Position numbers and translations under genes: made by a program. Shown here piece by piece: positions 60,584-64,000 of a stretch of DNA of 64,000 bases; the stretch's first letter is position 1; the number at the start of each line of letters is the position of its first letter. The DNA is from Henriciella sp. (GTDB lineage: Bacteria > Pseudomonadota > Alphaproteobacteria > Caulobacterales > Hyphomonadaceae), in NCBI GenBank assembly GCA_017642885.1, contig JAEPOM010000003.1:232285-296284 (forward strand), written 5' to 3'. The notes under the pieces were generated by a model. The model was not told where the DNA came from and ran no database searches. It was given only the letters and a program-made list of their open reading frames with translations.

Positions 60584-61366
60584 ATGAAAATTTCCAGCGA
60601 AACACCCGTCATTGTTACTGGCGGCGCATCAGGTCTAGGCAAGGCGACAGCCGAGGCATTCGCCGCTGAAGGCGCGAAAGTCACCATATTCGATATCAAT
60701 GATGAGGCTGGGAACGAGGTCGCCGAAGCGATTGGGGGTCTGTTCTGTCACGTCAATATTCTTGAAGAAGAGTCAGTCGTCGCAGGGTTCGAAAAAGCGC
60801 GCGCCGCGCATGGCCAGGAACGTGTTTGCGTCCATTGCGCCATGGCCTCCAAAGGGGGCAAGACGTTGTCCTTCGACAAATCGACCGGCGGTTATAAGCG
60901 CCTTTCGACCCAAGATTATGAGTGGGGCGTAAAAGGTGTGCTTGTCGCGTCCTACCGCATCGCGTCGCACGCCGCCCTCGGCATGGCTAACCTGGAGCCA
61001 TTGGAAGATGGCGAGCGCGGCGTCATCACGCTCACCGCTTCGGTGGCGGCGCAAGACGCGCAAATCGGACAGATCGTCTATGGCTCAGCCAAGGCCGGCG
61101 TGAACGGCCTTGTCCTGCCAATGGCGCGTGATCTCATGAATATCGGCATTCGCGTCAACTCGATCATGCCAGGGATTTTTGCCACACCGCTAATGCTCGG
61201 TGCGCCGCAACCTGTGCTCGACAGCCTGGCGGCGTCAGTGCCGTTCCCAAAACGCCTCGGCAAGCCAGAAGAGTTTGGCTCCCTGGCCCTAGAACTCACG
61301 CGCAATGGCTATTTCAACGGGCAGAACTTGCGTCTCGACGGTGCGATCCGAATGGCACCGAGGTAG
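60584..61366 (+). CDS. SDR-family oxidoreductase, 3-hydroxyacyl-CoA dehydrogenase type 2-like
   Basis: A 260-residue classical SDR with VTGGASGLGKATAEAFAAEGA, the active Ser in LTASVAAQDAQIGQ and Y-x3-K in VYGSAKAGVNGL. The pattern of ...PLEDGERGVI... and ...GQIVYGSAKAGV... follows the HSD10/type 2 hydroxyacyl-CoA dehydrogenase branch. GGGAGGCCCC gives a ribosome site for ATG 60584. Probably acts on hydroxyacyl-CoA, though many SDRs are mis-specified. Confidence 0.86.
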   Translation: MKISSETPVIVTGGASGLGKATAEAFAAEGAKVTIFDINDEAGNEVAEAIGGLFCHVNILEEESVVAGFEKARAAHGQERVCVHCAMASKGGKTLSFDKSTGGYKRLSTQDYEWGVKGVLVASYRIASHAALGMANLEPLEDGERGVITLTASVAAQDAQIGQIVYGSAKAGVNGLVLPMARDLMNIGIRVNSIMPGIFATPLMLGAPQPVLDSLAASVPFPKRLGKPEEFGSLALELTRNGYFNGQNLRLDGAIRMAPR

Positions 61367-61426
61367 ATACGCGGTGAGAACAGACGCTCGCTTGCTCTGG
61401 AGCAGGCACACCGCTATGCCGCGTTG

Positions 61427-62560
61427 ATGCCTGAGCCACAAAACATTCTCGCGTATTGCGACAAGATGTTCACACCGTCGGAGAGCTTCATCCCAAGAGG
61501 CTACACGGCGTTCAGTCGTTTGAAGCCAATCTATATCGGCCACACCATAAACGGGCCGATTCCAGATGGCGCCGAGGCGATTGATATTTCCGGTCTGCAC
61601 GGCGTGGGCGGTGTTGCCGGCTTCAAGCAGTTTGGGCAGATATCACCGAAGCTCGAACAGAGGTTGAGAGACCTCAATCCGGTCGCGATCCATGCGAGTT
61701 TTGGCAAGTCCGGTGCCTACGCCTTGCCACTGGCGCGCAAGCTGGGCCTACCGCTCGCGGTGACGTATTATGGCGGCGATGCCACCAAGACGTCGAACAC
61801 AAAGGACTCCTTTGTGCGGGTTTATAATCGGCGGCGACAACAACTCTGGGACTCCGCCAATCTGATTCTGCCCTGCTCCGATTTCATTCGCCGTGAGTTG
61901 CTGGCGAAGGGTGCACCTAAGGACAAAATGATTGTCCATCACAACACGGCAGATCCTGAAAAATTTCAGCCAGGCGAAAAACAAAACCTGCTCGTCTTCG
62001 CGGGTCGTTGGTCCCCTAAGAAGGGTATCGATACGCTGATCGATGCGCTGACGCAGCTTGGCCCGGAATTGGATGGCTGGACCGTTCGATTGTGTGGGAA
62101 CAAGCCGGCAGGCCAGCGCGACAGTTTCGAGCAGAGTTTGCATGACAAGCTCGCCGCATCCGGCATCAAGGTTGATCTCGCCGGCTGGGTCCCCGCGGAC
62201 GACATGCCGAAGCATTGGGCCGCAGCGAAGATCGCCTGCGTCCCTTCAAAGCGGGCGCCGTCCGGCGACGCTGAAGGGCTACCGCTGGTTTGTATTGAAG
62301 CCATGCTTTCTGGGTGCGCGCTCGCCGCGACGCGGCATTCTGGAATAGTGGAATGTGTCCGCGACGGTAAAACCGGATATCTCTGCGACGAAGGCGATGC
62401 GGATGCGCTGGCTGAGAACCTTAGAAAGCTGCTCCAGGACCCGGCTGCGACCGCTGCAATGGGAGACGCCGGGCGCGCCCTCGCACTGGACGAGTTCAAC
62501 CTGCAGAAACAAAGCCGGAAACTCGAGGATCATCTGCTCCGGATCGCGGGATTGAGCTAA
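61427..62560 (+). CDS. Glycosyltransferase, GT4-like
   Basis: A 377-residue GT-B enzyme. The N-terminal half binds acceptor (HASFGKSGAYALPLARKLGLPLAVTYYGGDAT); the C-terminal half has LLVFAGRWSPKKGIDTLIDAL and the sugar-nucleotide motif EGLPLVCIEAMLSGCALAATRHSG with its E-x7-E pair. Start 61427 lacks a good ribosome site, but the only alternative is a TTG one codon earlier. It follows the SDR by about 60 bases. Product unknown: lipopolysaccharide, capsule or glycoprotein are possible. Confidence 0.88.
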   Translation: MPEPQNILAYCDKMFTPSESFIPRGYTAFSRLKPIYIGHTINGPIPDGAEAIDISGLHGVGGVAGFKQFGQISPKLEQRLRDLNPVAIHASFGKSGAYALPLARKLGLPLAVTYYGGDATKTSNTKDSFVRVYNRRRQQLWDSANLILPCSDFIRRELLAKGAPKDKMIVHHNTADPEKFQPGEKQNLLVFAGRWSPKKGIDTLIDALTQLGPELDGWTVRLCGNKPAGQRDSFEQSLHDKLAASGIKVDLAGWVPADDMPKHWAAAKIACVPSKRAPSGDAEGLPLVCIEAMLSGCALAATRHSGIVECVRDGKTGYLCDEGDADALAENLRKLLQDPAATAAMGDAGRALALDEFNLQKQSRKLEDHLLRIAGLS

Positions 62561-62625
62561 CAAGTCCGTGAGGTCTATCGACTTCGCGGCGGAACATCGT
62601 ACCCAGAAAATCTGGGAGATAATCT

Positions 62626-63684
62626 ATGCAAGCAATCTACTGGGTTTTGACCTGGGCCTGTCACCGCAAGTGCAATCATTGTTACGATGATCGCTTCAGG
62701 CCGTATGTTCGCGATGCGCTGACTGAAGTCGTGGCTGAAGGTCAAACCGCTTACCAGGCGGTGATCGACAACCTCCCTGATAACATGAGCTGGCTGAATG
62801 AGAACACAGGTCAGCGCGAGCGAACGCTTCTGGTCCTGGCGGGCGGCGAGCTGCTCATAGATGGCGTGCGCGAAGAACTCTTCTATCCGGCACTGGACGC
62901 CATCCAGGCTCGCTGGGGTGACAATGCACCAAAAATCTCGATCCAGACCACGGGCGATGTCCTCACTCCGCAAATCCTGGACGAGTGCCTTTCCCGCGGC
63001 GTTGAGAGCATCGCGATCGCGTCAATTGATGACCATCACGTCGGAATGCAGGGCGAGAAAAAGTTTAAATTCATGGACGATATTCGGACGCTTATGTCAT
63101 CGCGCGGCGTCCGCGAAGTTTCGTTAGGCGGCGAAAAAAGCGCGCGATTGAAAGCCCCGGATCTGTCGCGCCAACCAAAACCGGGTGAACCGACCTTTCT
63201 GTTTTTCGGCGCCCAGGCAGACCTCTGGATTGGTGAGCTATGGCCACGCGGCCGCGCCTGGACGAATGGGCTCTCAAATGCAGGGTATGACGTGAATTTC
63301 TGCGCGCGTTGGTCCGGTGCCAAGAATTTCCTCAAAATCGGCGAAGCCGGTTCGGAAGTCGCAATTGAGCCGGATGGCTCCATATATCCGTGCTGCCTCA
63401 AGACCAAAGCTCCTCTTGGATCGCTGACCGAAGAGCGGCTCGAAGATATCCTGGCATCGGTCGCCGCTCTTCCCGCGATTCAGGCGCTGAACCAAGGCGA
63501 TCCCGAGCGAATGGGAGAGCATGACGGCATCGCGCGGGCGGATTTTCAAAAACTGTCCATCGCTAAAGACGGCAAAGACCGGGAGGTGGCCAATCTTTGC
63601 CTGGGCTGTGACCGCTATTTCGAAGCCACGCTCGGCAAGCAACTCACGGCGCTTCGCGAAGAGCGGTTGAAAGCGCGCGTCTAA
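62626..63684 (+). CDS. Radical SAM protein with possible auxiliary iron-sulfur site
   Basis: A 352-residue protein whose cluster motif sits near the very start: C12-x3-C16-x2-C19 (WACHRKCNHCYD), the [4Fe-4S] cluster that cleaves SAM. GGE near 74 and ISIQTTGD near 104-111 are barrel elements. C226, C256, C257, C325 and C328 toward the end (IYPCCLKTKAPLG, NLCLGCDRY) suggest a SPASM- or twitch-like auxiliary cluster. GGGAGATAATCT precedes ATG. It follows the glycosyltransferase by 65 bases. No peptide substrate gene was seen. Confidence 0.8.
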   Translation: MQAIYWVLTWACHRKCNHCYDDRFRPYVRDALTEVVAEGQTAYQAVIDNLPDNMSWLNENTGQRERTLLVLAGGELLIDGVREELFYPALDAIQARWGDNAPKISIQTTGDVLTPQILDECLSRGVESIAIASIDDHHVGMQGEKKFKFMDDIRTLMSSRGVREVSLGGEKSARLKAPDLSRQPKPGEPTFLFFGAQADLWIGELWPRGRAWTNGLSNAGYDVNFCARWSGAKNFLKIGEAGSEVAIEPDGSIYPCCLKTKAPLGSLTEERLEDILASVAALPAIQALNQGDPERMGEHDGIARADFQKLSIAKDGKDREVANLCLGCDRYFEATLGKQLTALREERLKARV

Positions 63685-63726
63685 AGACGTCTGGCGAGCC
63701 GTGGCGGAAACCGCTAAGGCGACGCG

Positions 63727-64000
63727 ATGAGACTTCCGCCGCGCCCCGACCTCTCCTGGAAAGAGGATGGAACCCCAGTCGATGACCGGGTTGGCGATGT
63801 CTACTATTCCATTGAAGATGGCCTGGCCGAAAGTCGCGCGGTGTTCCTGCACGGCTGCGGATTGCCGGATGCCTGGAAAGACCGGTCATCGTTCACGATT
63901 GCGGAACTGGGATTTGGCACAGGGCTAAACTTTCTCGCGGCATGGCAAATGTGGCGGGATCACCGCCCGTCAGGCGCGTGGCTTAACTTCGTCAGCTTTG
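63727..64000 (+). CDS. mnmC: tRNA 5-methylaminomethyl-2-thiouridine biosynthesis protein MnmC/MnmD, N-terminal part (3' truncated by window edge)
   Basis: The first 91 codons are visible. The start [23 protein letters not shown], then [20 protein letters not shown] and the SAM loop [16 protein letters not shown] are diagnostic of the MnmC methyltransferase domain, which completes mnm5s2U at the tRNA wobble position. The window ends before the domain boundary, so a fused FAD oxidoreductase half cannot be judged. It follows the radical SAM gene by 42 bases. Confidence 0.92.
   Translation, partial: MRLPPRPDLSWKEDGTPVDDRVGDVYYSIEDGLAESRAVFLHGCGLPDAWKDRSSFTIAELGFGTGLNFLAAWQMWRDHRPSGAWLNFVSF

Noticed and set aside
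1..64000. tRNA, CRISPR array, prophage or IS element
   Set aside because: No cloverleaf, repeat-spacer array, transposase, integrase or terminal repeat pair was found by reading both strands; small elements could still be missed.

Overview
This is a 64 kb stretch of chromosome from a Gram-negative, aerobic alphaproteobacterium. The likely group is a Hyphomonadaceae/Maricaulales-type marine bacterium related to Caulobacter. Supporting signs are the tad/cpa pilus operon in cpaA-B-C-D-E-F-tadB-tadC order, an alphaproteobacterial-looking RNase P RNA, the ubiG / lysC-ptsP-rodZ arrangement, many small inner-membrane proteins and lipoproteins, TonB-dependent uptake, and moderately GC-rich coding DNA. 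The genus assignment is inference. No phage, IS element, CRISPR array, tRNA or rRNA was seen, and the window reads as ordinary core and accessory chromosome.

Layout. 0-6 kb: the tail of an ExoD-family gene, a DsbB-type oxidoreductase, small membrane proteins, lpdA, and a MarR regulator divergent from an ABM-domain/membrane-protein pair, with two palindromic operators between them. 6-17.5 kb: an isoquinoline 1-oxidoreductase-like molybdoenzyme (iorAB), a 2OG-Fe(II) oxygenase, pyrophosphatase, beta-carbonic anhydrase divergent from a TetR regulator, a Gfo/Idh-cysQ pair, a large TPR lipoprotein and a quinone-oxidoreductase-like enzyme. 17.6-21.6 kb: rnpB on the minus strand, then a co-directional set of PadR regulator, PF10118 metal-dependent enzyme, styrene-oxide-isomerase-like membrane protein, SDR and GST. 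This set is the best candidate for an undescribed small pathway. 21.6-25.7 kb: a TonB-dependent haem/iron-type receptor divergent from a DUF6607 lipoprotein and a DUF4198 protein, with a Fur-like site between them.

25.7-36 kb: a phosphatase-like protein, an ATP-dependent DNA ligase - EamA - amidase - CpeT-like lipoprotein operon, gamma-glutamyltransferase, sulfotransferase, a VOC protein divergent from SoxR over a SoxR-type site, and an M17 aminopeptidase. 36-47.6 kb: the Flp/Tad pilus region. tadD converges on tadC, and the operon runs leftwards from two Flp pilins through the prepilin peptidase, CpaB-F, TadB and TadC. A separate small secretin-N-domain-like protein lies at the edge. The minor pilins TadE/F/G are not here. 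47.6-58.8 kb: rodZ, ptsP and lysC, divergent from ubiG; then a triple-FKBP lipoprotein, threonine ammonia-lyase, rimM, a GST and a lipoprotein-anchored methyltransferase-like protein. 59-64 kb: a thioesterase, galE, an SDR, a GT4-like glycosyltransferase, a radical SAM protein and the start of mnmC/mnmD.

Start sites were placed using Shine-Dalgarno matches, signal peptides and family alignments from memory; none was tested by a database search.
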